DNA of 64,000 nucleotides from positions 248,001 through 312,000 of the forward strand of contig NZ_FOUK01000007.1 in assembly GCF_900114845.1 (NCBI RefSeq). The letters are read 5' to 3'. The translations under genes and the position numbers were made by a program. Positions 56,823 through 64,000 of this stretch are shown here, piece after piece. Source of the stretch: Pimelobacter simplex. GTDB taxonomy: Bacteria > Actinomycetota > Actinomycetes > Propionibacteriales > Nocardioidaceae. Under the pieces are notes generated by a model. That model saw nothing but the letters and a program-made list of their open reading frames with translations. It did not search any database and was not told the origin of the DNA. Numbering within the stretch: position 1 is the stretch's first letter; each line of letters opens with the position of its first letter.

Positions 56823-57415
56823 GGAGCGAGGCTAGTGGTTGCGGGGTGCTCGGCGAGCCACAGGGTGGTCTCGCCGTACTTGCGCTGGCCGCGCTTGCCG
56901 GCGAGCGGCACGAGCGCGGCCGGCCAGTCCGGGGCCGGGCTGCGGCGGGAGCGCTCGACGATGACGAGCGCGTCGGGCGCGAGCCAGCCCTGGGCGACGA
57001 GGGCGGCGAGGTCGGCGGCGACCGCCTCGTCGGCAAGCGGGTACGGCGGGTCGGCGACGACGAGGTCGTAGGGCTCCCCCGCCGGCGGCTCGGCGAGCAC
57101 GGCCGCGACCGAGCGGGCGAGGACCTGGGCGACGTCGCAGCCGACCGAGCGGGCGTTGGCCCGGACCAGGTCGGCCGTCCGGCGGTCGGCCTCGACGAGG
57201 GTCACGGCGGCCGCACCGCGCGACCAGGCCTCGAGGCCGAGGGCGCCGGAGCCGGCGTACAGGTCGAGGACGCGCAGCCCCTGGAGCGAGCCGGCCCATG
57301 CCTCGACCGCGGAGAACAGCGCCTCGCGGACCCGGTCGCTGGTGGGCCGGGTCTGGTCGCCCTTGGGGGTCTGCAGGCGGCGGCCCCCGGCGGCCCCGGC
57401 GATGATCCGGGTCAC
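56819..57415 (-). CDS. rsmD: 16S rRNA (guanine966-N2)-methyltransferase RsmD
   Basis: 198-residue Rossmann methyltransferase. The family start TRIIAGAAGGRRLQTPKGDQ, TRPTSDRVREALFSAVEAW, SAM-binding VLDLYAGSGALGLEAWSRG near 53-72 and catalytic VVADPPYPL near 125-133 are all present. GTG start overlapping the recG stop as GTGA; stop overlapping coaD as ATGA. This makes a tightly coupled recG-rsmD-coaD unit. Confidence 0.96.
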   Translation of the reverse strand: MTRIIAGAAGGRRLQTPKGDQTRPTSDRVREALFSAVEAWAGSLQGLRVLDLYAGSGALGLEAWSRGAAAVTLVEADRRTADLVRANARSVGCDVAQVLARSVAAVLAEPPAGEPYDLVVADPPYPLADEAVAADLAALVAQGWLAPDALVIVERSRRSPAPDWPAALVPLAGKRGQRKYGETTLWLAEHPATTSLAP

Positions 57416-59679
57416 GACTTGTCCACGAAGTCGGCGAGCACGGAGCGCTCCAGCTCGCGGACGGCGGCCCCCAGCCCCGGCGCCTGCCCGAGGTCGGCGT
57501 CGGCGTCGAGCAGGCCCTCGGCGGCCTGGCGGGCGGCGACGATGGTGTCCTCGTCGCGCAGCACGCGGAGGTTCTCGAGACTGGTCCGCCCGCCGGCCTG
57601 GGAGGCGCCGAGGACGTCGCCCTCGCGGCGCATCTCGAGGTCGATCCGGCTGAGCACGAAGCCGTCGGTGGTGGCGGCGACCGCCTCGAGCCGCTCCCGG
57701 GCCGGCGAGCCGGCGTCGGTGTGGGTGACGAGGAGGCACAGGCCGGGCAGGCCACCCCGGCCGACCCGGCCGCGGAGCTGGTGGAGCTGCGAGACGCCGA
57801 ACCGGTCGGCGTCGAGGATGACCATGCCGGTCGCGTTGGCGACGTCGACGCCGACCTCGATGACCGTCGTCGAGACGAGGACGTCGAGGTCACCCGCCGC
57901 GAAGGCGCGCATCACGGCGTCCTTCTCGTCGGCGGGCAGGCGGCCGTGCAGGCGGCCGATCCGCAGCCCCTCGAGCGGGCCGTCGGCGAGCCGGGCGACG
58001 ACCTCCTCGACCGCGGCGGCGGGCGGCTTGGGCGCCGTCTCCTCCTCGACCCCCTCGTCCTCGGGGTCGCGGACGTCGACCGCGTCGACCTGGCCCGCCT
58101 CGTGCTCGTCGCCGGAGATCCGCGGGCACACGACGTAGACCTGGTGGCCCTTGCCGACCTCCTCGCGCACCCGCTCCCAGACCCGGCCGAACCAGGACGG
58201 CTGCTCGGCCAGCGGGACGACGTTCGACTGGATGGGGGCGCGGCCGGCGGGCAGCTCGCTGAGGGTCGAGGTCTCGAGGTCGCCGAAGACGGTCATCGCG
58301 ACCGTCCGCGGGATCGGGGTCGCCGTCATCACCAGGAGGTGCGGCGGCGCGGCGGCCTTGTCGGTGAGCGCGGCGCGCTGCTCGACGCCGAAGCGGTGCT
58401 GCTCGTCGACGACGACGAGGCCGAGGTCGGCGAACATGACCTGGTCCTGGAGCAGCGCGTGGGTGCCGATGACGATCCCGGCCTCGCCGCTGGCGATCCG
58501 CGAGAGCGGACCGGTGCGCTGGGTCTTGTTCATCGAGCCGGTGAGCAGCTCGACGCGCGTCCCCTCGCCGGAGCCGAAGATGGTGCCGCCGTCGGCGAGG
58601 TCGCCGAGCATCGTGACGATCGAGCGGTAGTGCTGCTGGGCGAGCACCTCGGTCGGCGCGAGGAGCGCGGCCTGGCCACCCGAGTCGACCACCCGGAGCA
58701 TCGCCCGGAGCGCGACGAGCGTCTTTCCGGAGCCGACCTCGCCCTGCAGGAGCCGGTTCATCGGGTGCGGCTGCGCCAGGTCGGCCTCGAGCTGCGCGCC
58801 GACCTCGACCTGACCGGCGGTGAGCTGGAACGGCAGCCGCTCGTCGAAGGCCCGCAGCAGGGCGCCGTCGCCGCCGGTCCGGGCGGTCGCGCCCTCGGCC
58901 TGCCGCGCGCGGCGGCGCCGGCCGAGGACGAGCTGGGTGACGAGCGCCTCCTCGAACCGGAAGCGGTGGTGCGCGCGCTCGACCTGGTCGCGGTCGTCGG
59001 GCTGGTGCACCCAGTCGTAGGCGTCCTGGATGCCGAGCACGTCGTACTCGTCGCGGAGGGGGTCGGGGAGGAGCTCGGGGACGGGCTCCATCACCTTGCG
59101 GGCGAACGTGACCGCGCGGGTGACGTCCCAGGTCTCGACGCCCTTCGTGAGCGGGTAGATCGGGAACAGCGGGCCGAAGTCGAGGACGTCCTCGACGCCG
59201 CTCCCCTCGCCGTCGCCCTCGGCCTCGTCGCCCATGCCGAAGATCGTCATCGCCGGGTTGACCAGCTGCCACTGGTCGCGGAACCGGTCGGCCTTGCCGA
59301 GGAAGACGCCGCGGTTGCCCTGGGCGACGCGGCGCGCGTGCCAGCCGGCCGTGCCCTGGTTCTTGGCGAAGAAGGTCATCTTCAGCTGCGGCCCGCCGGT
59401 GCGCAGCATGGCCTCGACCCGGTACGCCGGCCGGCCGGTGCGGCGGTCGTTGTAGGTCTTGATGTCGCAGGCGGCGATCTCGCCGACGACGCAGAGCAGC
59501 TGGCCGATGCGCAGGTTGTCGATCCGGGTCAGCGAGCCGGTCTCGAGGTAGCGCCGCGGGAAGTGCCGCAGGAGGTCGCCGACGGTCTCGATGCCGAGCC
59601 CCTCGATGAACCGCTTGCGCTTGGCGGGCGTGGTCGCCCCCAGGACCGCGGTCACGGACGATGCGAAGTCGATAGCCAC
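57412..59679 (-). CDS. recG: ATP-dependent DNA helicase RecG
   Basis: Branch-migrating helicase that rescues stalled forks. The 755 residues have an N-terminal wedge/OB domain (RFIEGLGIETVGDLLRHFPR, GSLTRIDNLRIGQLLCVVGE). The helicase core has LLQGEVGSGKTLVALRAML near 308-326 (Walker A), VVVDEQHRFGVEQR (DEQH box), TATPIPRTVAMTVFGDL, and STTVIEVGVDVANA with QLRGRVGRGG (motifs V and VI). A long acidic insert (VRDPEDEGVEEETAPKPP) sits between motifs III and IV and is larger than in E. coli. GTG start with GAGG 4 bases upstream, 7 bases after the DAK2 gene. Confidence 0.95.
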   Translation of the reverse strand: MAIDFASSVTAVLGATTPAKRKRFIEGLGIETVGDLLRHFPRRYLETGSLTRIDNLRIGQLLCVVGEIAACDIKTYNDRRTGRPAYRVEAMLRTGGPQLKMTFFAKNQGTAGWHARRVAQGNRGVFLGKADRFRDQWQLVNPAMTIFGMGDEAEGDGEGSGVEDVLDFGPLFPIYPLTKGVETWDVTRAVTFARKVMEPVPELLPDPLRDEYDVLGIQDAYDWVHQPDDRDQVERAHHRFRFEEALVTQLVLGRRRRARQAEGATARTGGDGALLRAFDERLPFQLTAGQVEVGAQLEADLAQPHPMNRLLQGEVGSGKTLVALRAMLRVVDSGGQAALLAPTEVLAQQHYRSIVTMLGDLADGGTIFGSGEGTRVELLTGSMNKTQRTGPLSRIASGEAGIVIGTHALLQDQVMFADLGLVVVDEQHRFGVEQRAALTDKAAAPPHLLVMTATPIPRTVAMTVFGDLETSTLSELPAGRAPIQSNVVPLAEQPSWFGRVWERVREEVGKGHQVYVVCPRISGDEHEAGQVDAVDVRDPEDEGVEEETAPKPPAAAVEEVVARLADGPLEGLRIGRLHGRLPADEKDAVMRAFAAGDLDVLVSTTVIEVGVDVANATGMVILDADRFGVSQLHQLRGRVGRGGLPGLCLLVTHTDAGSPARERLEAVAATTDGFVLSRIDLEMRREGDVLGASQAGGRTSLENLRVLRDEDTIVAARQAAEGLLDADADLGQAPGLGAAVRELERSVLADFVDKS

Positions 59680-59686
59680 CAGAACC

Positions 59687-61354
59687 TCATTCGACGGACA
59701 TGAGGAGCGGGTACCGCTCCTGCCCACCGTCGTACACCACGACATCGACATGGGGGTGGAACTCCTCCACCCAGGCGGTCGCCCGCTCGGCGAGGCCGGC
59801 GCTGTCGGCACCGCTGACGATCGTGACCAGCTCGCCGCCCGCGGCGAGCAGCCGGTCGAGGACGACGAGCGCGACGCCGCCGAGCTCCTCCCCCACGACG
59901 GCGAAGTCGCCCGCGATCACCCCGAGCGCGTCGCCGGGCTCGCACGGGCCGGCCATCGTCATCGCCTGCCGGGCCGCGATGGTGACCGCGCCGTGGCGCA
60001 CGTGGCGCGCGGTGGCGGTCATCTCGGTGACGTCCTGGTCGAAGGTCCGGCCCGGCTCGTGCACCGCGACCGCGGCCAGGCCCTGGACCTGGGTGTGGGT
60101 CGGGATCACCGCGACCCGCAGCCCGCGGGCGCCGTGGTCGGCCTCGGCCGTCGACGCGGCCGCCAGCGCGGCGCGGACGCTCGGCTCGTCGTTGGGCAGG
60201 ATCACGACCTCCTTGGCCCCGCACGCCGTGATCGCCTCGAGCAGCTCGCCGGTCGAGGGACGCCGTCCCGGGCCGCCGCGGACGACGACCGCGCCGGCCT
60301 CCTCGAACAGCTCGGCCAGCCCGGGGCCGGCCGCGACCGCGACCACCCGGCGTCCGGCGAGGGTGGGCAGCGCGGGCGCCTCCGCGGCCGCGGCCTTGGC
60401 CGCGATCTGCTCGGCGAAGTGGGTGACCCGGATCCGGTGCGGACGGCCGACCTCGAGCCCGGCCTCGATCGCGGCGCCGACGTCGTCGGTGTGCACGTGC
60501 ACGTTCCACAGTCCCTCGCGGCCGACGACGACCACCGAGTCGCCCAGCTCGCCGAGCCGGCCGCGGAGGCCGGGTGCGGCGTCGTCGTCGGCGTCGAGGA
60601 GGTACATCACCTCGTACGCCGGTCCGTCGGCGCTCAGCTCGTCGGCGGCAGGCTCGAGGTGGGGCACCGGGATGACGTGGCTGCCGAGCGGCGCGGTGAC
60701 CGGGATCGGCCGGCGTCCGGTCAGCACGGTCTCGGCCGCGTCGAGGATCACCGAGACCCCCCGCCCGCCCGCGTCGACGACGCCGGCCTGGGCGAGCACG
60801 TCGAGCTGCTCGGGCGTGTGGCCCAGCGCCTCGCGCGCGGCAGCCGCCGCGGCGGTGAGGACATCGGCACTGCGCGCGCCGTCGGCGGCCGCCGCCTCCG
60901 CCCCGGCCTCAGCCGCGGCCCGCAGGACGGTGAGCATCGTGCCCTCGACCGGCTCCCCCACCGCGGCATAGCTCGCCACGGACGCCTCGCGCAGCGCCTC
61001 GGCCATCACGGTCGCATTGCGCTGCTCGGGCGTCGCGGCCGCGATCCGCCGCGCGGCGGCACCGAGCATCTCGCTGAGGATCACGCCCGAGTTGCCCCGC
61101 GCCCCCAGCAGCGCACCACGGGCCAGCGCGGGCAGCGGCTCGGCCTCGTCGTCCAGGGCGGCGCGGATGGCGTCGCGCGCGGCGACGACGGTGAGGTACA
61201 TGTTCGTCCCCGTGTCGCCGTCCGGCACCGGGTAGACGTTGAGCGCGTCGACCTCCTCGCGCGCCTCCGCGAGCGCGTCGACCGCGATGTCGACGAAGCG
61301 GACCACGGACGCCAGTGCGATCCCGCTCCGCTCGCGCGCCGTCCCCTCGTCCAT
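59687..61354 (-). CDS. DAK2 domain protein, FakA/YloV-like fatty-acid kinase subunit
   Basis: 555 residues. The N-terminal DhaL/DAK2 ATP-binding domain has VDALNVYPVPDGDTGTNMYL near 33-52, LLGARGNSGVILSEMLGA and VVDAGGRGVSVIL. A middle domain follows, then the C-terminal YloV/FakA-specific region (EEAGAVVVRGGPGRRPSTGE, VILPNDEPSVR, TIVSGADSAGLAE). In Firmicutes, FakA with FakB phosphorylates exogenous fatty acids; no FakB gene is here. The ATG at MDEGTARERSG follows an A/G-poor leader. It is divergent from rpmB and followed by recG at 7 bases, an arrangement widespread in Gram-positive bacteria. Confidence 0.9.
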   Translation of the reverse strand: MDEGTARERSGIALASVVRFVDIAVDALAEAREEVDALNVYPVPDGDTGTNMYLTVVAARDAIRAALDDEAEPLPALARGALLGARGNSGVILSEMLGAAARRIAAATPEQRNATVMAEALREASVASYAAVGEPVEGTMLTVLRAAAEAGAEAAAADGARSADVLTAAAAAAREALGHTPEQLDVLAQAGVVDAGGRGVSVILDAAETVLTGRRPIPVTAPLGSHVIPVPHLEPAADELSADGPAYEVMYLLDADDDAAPGLRGRLGELGDSVVVVGREGLWNVHVHTDDVGAAIEAGLEVGRPHRIRVTHFAEQIAAKAAAAEAPALPTLAGRRVVAVAAGPGLAELFEEAGAVVVRGGPGRRPSTGELLEAITACGAKEVVILPNDEPSVRAALAAASTAEADHGARGLRVAVIPTHTQVQGLAAVAVHEPGRTFDQDVTEMTATARHVRHGAVTIAARQAMTMAGPCEPGDALGVIAGDFAVVGEELGGVALVVLDRLLAAGGELVTIVSGADSAGLAERATAWVEEFHPHVDVVVYDGGQERYPLLMSVE

Positions 61355-61417
61355 CGGGCACACCCTAGGGCAGGGGCGGGGACCTGCGCCGATTTCGGCC
61401 GACGCGTCGCCGTCGGC

Positions 61418-61423
61418 TATTCT
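61418..61423 (+). promoter_or_regulatory. candidate -10 element of rpmB
   Basis: TATTCT in the otherwise GC-rich 146-base gap between the divergent DAK2 and rpmB genes, 78 bases before the rpmB ATG. A poor -35 (TTTCGG, 61393-61398, spacer 19) is the only candidate. Tentative. Confidence 0.35.
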
Positions 61424-61500
61424 CTTCCGGTTGCCCGAAGCGCCCTCTGCGCGCGGGCGTGACACGACTTAGTACGAGCAATCTCCCAGGAGTGACAACC

Positions 61501-61686
61501 ATGGCCGCCGTGTGCGACATCTGCGACAAGAAGCCGACCTTCGGCAACAACCGGCCGTGGTCGCGCAAGATCACCAAGCGCCGCTTCGACCCGAACATCC
61601 AGCGCGTGCGCGCCGTGGTCAACGGCACCCCGAAGCGCCTCAACGTCTGCACCGGCTGCATCAAGGCCGGCAAGGTCACGCGCTGA
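61501..61686 (+). CDS. rpmB: 50S ribosomal protein L28 (cysteine-containing form)
   Basis: 61-residue L28: MAAVCDICDKKPTFGNNRPW, SRKITKRRFDPNIQRV, and KRLNVCTGCIKAGKVTR. Two CxxC pairs (CDIC and CTGC) mark the zinc-binding C+ form. CAGGAG lies 10 bases before the ATG. It is monocistronic: divergent from the DAK2 gene and closed by a strong terminator. Confidence 0.97.
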   Translation: MAAVCDICDKKPTFGNNRPWSRKITKRRFDPNIQRVRAVVNGTPKRLNVCTGCIKAGKVTR

Positions 61687-61701
61687 CCTGACGTCTTCGT
61701 T

Positions 61702-61744
61702 CGAAGGCCGTCACCCCTCGGGGTGGCGGCCTTCGGCGGTTTTG
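61702..61744 (+). terminator. intrinsic terminator of rpmB
   Basis: CGAAGGCCGTCACCCC pairs with GGGGTGGCGGCCTTCG (one G-U pair) to form a stem of about 14-16 bp, beginning 16 bases after the rpmB stop. A short T-run (GGTTTTGG, 61738-61745) follows. The most canonical terminator in the window. Confidence 0.9.
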
Positions 61745-61759
61745 GGGCGCCGGTCGCGG

Positions 61760-61851
61760 CGGCAGTTTCACCGCCTAAGCGGTGAAACTGCCGGTGGGCA
61801 CACGGAACTCCGTCGGCCAAGCGGGAGTTTCACCGCTTAGGCGGTGAAACT
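61760..61851. repeat. pair of related long palindromes between rpmB and thiL
   Basis: First: CGGCAGTTTCACCGC-CTAA-GCGGTGAAACTGCCG (61760-61793), 15-bp arms. Second: AGTTTCACCGC-TTAG-GCGGTGAAACT (61826-61851), 11-bp arms. The loops CTAA and TTAG are reverse complements, so the cores are inverted copies, while both are followed by CTGCC(G/A)(G/C)TGGGC in the same direction. The element directly abuts the thiL stop, so it may also terminate thiL. It looks like a mobile or REP-like palindromic repeat, not a simple terminator. Confidence 0.85.
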
Positions 61852-61861
61852 GCCACTGGGC

Positions 61862-62833
61862 TCAGAAGTGCGTCCACCCCGTCGGCCCCTCATAGGCACC
61901 CCCGTCGACCGTCACCGGCAGCTCACCGCGCGCCCCGACCGTCCCGATCCGCACCCACCCCTCGGGCAGCGCGACACCGCCCGGGAACGTGGCGAGCAGC
62001 GAGTGGTCCTCGCCGCCGCCCAGGATGAACTGCATCGGGTCGGCGCCGAGCGCCTGCCCGACGGCCACGAGCGGCTCGGGGACGTCGAAGGCGGCGGTCT
62101 CGACATCGATCGTGACGCCGGAGCCCTCGGCGAGGTGCCGGGCCTCGGCGAGCAGGCCGTCGGAGACGTCGATCATCGCGGTGGCGCCGGCCTCCGCGGC
62201 ACCCGGCCCCGCGTCGTACGGCGGCTCCGGGCGCCGGTAGGCCTCGACCAGGACCCGGGGCGAGCGGAAGCCGCGACCGAGCACCGCGAGCCCGCCGGCG
62301 GCCCAGCCCTGGCGCCCGCAGAGGGCGAGGACGTCGCCGGGGACGGCGCCGGTGCGCAGCACGGGCGAGACGATGCAGGCGCCGAGGACGGTCACCGAGA
62401 TCATCACCTGGTCGGCCCGGCTGATGTCCCCGCCGACGAGGCCGGCGCCGACCGTGGCGCACTCTTCGGCGAAGCCGCGGGTGAAGTCCAGGGCCCACTG
62501 CGCCGGCAGGTCGGCCGGGGCGGCGAGGCCGACGGTGAGCCACTGCGCCCGGCCGCCCATCGCGTTGATGTCGGAGAGGTTCTGGGCGGCGGCGCGGTGA
62601 CCGACGTCGACGGCCTCGGCCCAGTCGCGGCGGAAGTGCCGGCCCTCGACCATCACGTCGGTGGAGACCACGACATGGCCCTTGCGCACGCGCAGCACGG
62701 CGGCGTCGTCCCCGGGGCCGACGAGGACGTCGGTGCCGGGCGCGGTCGCCGTCACCACCTCGTTGATCCGCCCGATCAACCCGAACTCCCCCAGGTCCGC
62801 CACGGTCCTGTCCTGGTCGATCGCGTCTGCCAT
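61862..62833 (-). CDS. thiL: thiamine-monophosphate kinase
   Basis: Last step of thiamine diphosphate synthesis. The 323 residues of the PurM-like fold carry LGEFGLIGRINEVV, VGPGDDAAVLRVRKGHVVVS with the metal-binding Asp pair, AAQNLSDINAMGGRAQWLTV, VGGDISRADQVMISVTVLG and IDVSDGLLAEARHL. ATG start. Position next to ddl, the DUF3515 gene and the Lrp-domain gene is usual in actinobacteria. The C-terminus runs directly into the palindromic repeat. Confidence 0.95.
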   Translation of the reverse strand: MADAIDQDRTVADLGEFGLIGRINEVVTATAPGTDVLVGPGDDAAVLRVRKGHVVVSTDVMVEGRHFRRDWAEAVDVGHRAAAQNLSDINAMGGRAQWLTVGLAAPADLPAQWALDFTRGFAEECATVGAGLVGGDISRADQVMISVTVLGACIVSPVLRTGAVPGDVLALCGRQGWAAGGLAVLGRGFRSPRVLVEAYRRPEPPYDAGPGAAEAGATAMIDVSDGLLAEARHLAEGSGVTIDVETAAFDVPEPLVAVGQALGADPMQFILGGGEDHSLLATFPGGVALPEGWVRIGTVGARGELPVTVDGGAYEGPTGWTHF

Positions 62834-62958
62834 GGCTCCATCCCACCAGACCCCGGTGGCGTACCCGCGAGTAGGGCGGACGCCTCGCGAGTTCTGCTCC
62901 CGCGCGCCGGCGGGGTAGGTTGAACCGTTCCGGCAATCACGTCGACGGGAGCAGACCC

Positions 62959-63195
62959 ATGGTGGTTCAGGCCTACATCCTCATCCAGACCGACGTCGGC
63001 AAGGCCGCCGAGGTGGCGCGCGAGGTCGGCCAGATCAGCGGCGTGACGCTCGCTGAGGACGTCACCGGCCCCTACGACGTGATCGTCCGCGCCGAGGCGC
63101 GCAACGTCGACGAGCTCGGCAAGCTGGTCGTCTCCAAGGTGCAGAACCTCGAGGGCATCACCCGCACCCTCACCTGCCCTGTCGTCCACATCTGA
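62959..63195 (+). CDS. stand-alone Lrp/AsnC ligand-binding (RAM) domain protein
   Basis: 78 residues: MVVQAYILIQTDVGKAAEVA, REVGQISGVTLAEDVTGPYD and the VQNLEGITRTLTCPVVHI end. This is the alpha-beta RAM/AsnC ligand domain with no helix-turn-helix, so it cannot bind DNA by itself. Such single-domain proteins may sense amino acids or pair with full-length Lrp proteins. GGGAG lies 9 bases before the ATG. It is divergent from thiL and runs into the DUF3515 gene two bases later. Confidence 0.9.
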   Translation: MVVQAYILIQTDVGKAAEVAREVGQISGVTLAEDVTGPYDVIVRAEARNVDELGKLVVSKVQNLEGITRTLTCPVVHI

Positions 63196-63197
63196 CG

Positions 63198-63713
63198 GTG
63201 CCCTCCCCACGCCGCCGGCGGCTCGTGCCGCTCCCGGCTCTCGTCACGCTGCCCCTGACCCTGGTCCTGACCGCGTGCGGCGGACCCGTCGAGGTCGACG
63301 TGCCGAAGCTCTCCGCGGCCGAACGGGCCGTGTGCGACGCCTTCGTCGACGACCTGGGTGACACGTTCGCCGAGCAGGAGCGCGTCGAGACCGATCCGGC
63401 CGACGCCCCCGCTGCGGCGTACGGCGATCCGGCGATCGTCGTCACCTGCGGCGTCGGCAAGCCCCCGGGCTTCGACCTGACCGCGTCGTGCGAGCAGGCC
63501 AACGGCGTCGGCTACTACATCCCGGACGAGCAGTACCAGGACCAGGACAGCGACGTCACGCTCTTCGCCGCCGGCTACCGGCCGCGGATCGAGGTCGCGA
63601 TCCCCGCGGAGTACCGGCCCAACGCCATCGCCGCCGCCATGTCGGTGCTCGCGCCGCTCGTCGAGAAGCACCTCGAGCTGGTCGAGCCCTGCGACGACGG
63701 CGGCCAGAGCTAG
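63198..63713 (+). CDS. DUF3515 family lipoprotein
   Basis: 171 residues. The signal peptide is basic, then hydrophobic (RRRLVPLPALVTLPLTLVL), with a lipobox LTAC at about residue 27. The mature part has CDAFVDDLGDTFAEQERVET, AYGDPAIVVTCGVGKPPGFD and YRPRIEVAIPAEYRP, matching actinobacterial DUF3515. It is regularly next to ddl and thiL, suggesting an envelope role. The GTG start is two bases after the Lrp-domain stop. It converges on ddl with 9 bases between. Confidence 0.88.
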   Translation: MPSPRRRRLVPLPALVTLPLTLVLTACGGPVEVDVPKLSAAERAVCDAFVDDLGDTFAEQERVETDPADAPAAAYGDPAIVVTCGVGKPPGFDLTASCEQANGVGYYIPDEQYQDQDSDVTLFAAGYRPRIEVAIPAEYRPNAIAAAMSVLAPLVEKHLELVEPCDDGGQS

Positions 63714-63722
63714 CGGCCAGGG

Positions 63723-64000
63723 CTAGCGCAGGCCCGTCGGGCGCTGCAGCGCCAGCATCAGCAGCCGGTCGACCAGGTCGCCGTACTCGAGGCCGGTCGC
63801 GGCCCACATCTGCGGGAACATCGACAGCGGCGTGAAGCCGGGCATCGTGTTGAGCTCGTTGACGACGAGCGAGCCGTCGGGCATCAGGAAGAAGTCGACG
63901 CGCGCCAGGCCCTCGCAGCCGACCGCCGTGAACGCGGCGGCGGCCATGGCACGCATCCGCTCCTGGACGCCGTCGGGCAGGTGCGCCGGGACGTCGAGCT
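63723..64000 (-). CDS. ddl: D-alanine--D-alanine ligase, C-terminal part (runs off window)
   Basis: The last 92 residues or so of an ATP-grasp ligase making the D-Ala-D-Ala dipeptide of peptidoglycan. CEGLARVDFFLMPDGSLVVN contains the metal-binding acidic residues. ELNTMPGFTPLSMFPQMWAA is the conserved NExNTxPGxT metal and phosphate loop, and YGDLVDRLLMLAL closes the domain. The start lies beyond the window edge. The neighbours (DUF3515, Lrp domain, thiL) agree with the usual actinobacterial ddl locus. Confidence 0.94.
   Translation of the reverse strand, partial: LDVPAHLPDGVQERMRAMAAAAFTAVGCEGLARVDFFLMPDGSLVVNELNTMPGFTPLSMFPQMWAATGLEYGDLVDRLLMLALQRPTGLR

Noticed and set aside
62834..62958. 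TPP riboswitch near thiL
   Set aside because: No CUGAGA or ACCUGA-type conserved elements in the divergent gap; thiL is not usually riboswitch-controlled in this context.

Overview
The window is very GC-rich, uses many GTG starts, and joins most neighbouring genes by 4-base ATGA or GTGA overlaps. Gene content and order are those of an actinobacterium. Nocardioides or a close relative in the Nocardioidaceae is my best guess, from overall gene content only; there is no rRNA gene here to test it. I see no tRNA, rRNA, CRISPR array, insertion sequence or prophage, so this looks like a stable chromosomal core segment with small accessory insertions.

Layout. 1-7 kb: start of an O-acetylhomoserine sulfhydrylase gene, a LOG-family protein, an MgtA-like glycosyltransferase, a Tat-exported metallophosphoesterase, a lipoprotein and rlmN. 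7.3-11 kb (plus strand): a YCII (DGPF) protein coupled to an ECF42-type sigma factor, then kynA-kynU. 11-18 kb (minus): the translation/lipid run rpsB-tsf / pyrH-frr-cdsA, interrupted by a three-gene SPFH / zinc-ribbon / membrane-protein operon that resembles the YdjG/YdjI partners of Bacillus PspA. 18-24 kb: an M23 peptidase with an odd repeat-bearing N-terminus, xerC, dprA, comM (yifB) and yraN. 24-28.4 kb: a TadE gene between two large TadG-like paralogues. 28.5-37 kb: DUF2469, rnhB, lepB, rplS, a trmD-acetyltransferase fusion, rimM, khpA, rpsP, an amidohydrolase, a small NYN-domain gene and ffh.

37-47 kb: cstA with its small partner, then a nitrogen-control block of two amt-PII pairs plus glnD. 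Each amt gene is preceded by a sequence matching a GlnR operator. ftsY follows. 47-56 kb: a thioesterase coupled to smc, an MFS exporter, a Uma2-type protein, a small coiled-coil protein, mutM, rnc, rpmF and the YceD-like protein. 56-64 kb: coaD, rsmD, recG, a FakA-like DAK2 protein, rpmB, thiL, a stand-alone Lrp ligand-binding domain, a DUF3515 lipoprotein and the 3' part of ddl.

Functional themes are ribosome parts and modification (S2, S16, L19, L28, L32, Ts, RRF, RimM, TrmD, RlmN, RsmD, RNase III), protein targeting (Ffh, FtsY, LepB), DNA handling (SMC, XerC, DprA, ComM, RecG, MutM, RNase HII) and nitrogen sensing. The items I consider most worth following are the SPFH/zinc-ribbon operon, the paired GlnR-like operators, the TrmD-GNAT fusion, the apparent CTG start of rnc, the duplicated TadG genes, and two intergenic inverted-repeat elements at 35.1-35.3 kb and 61.76-61.85 kb.
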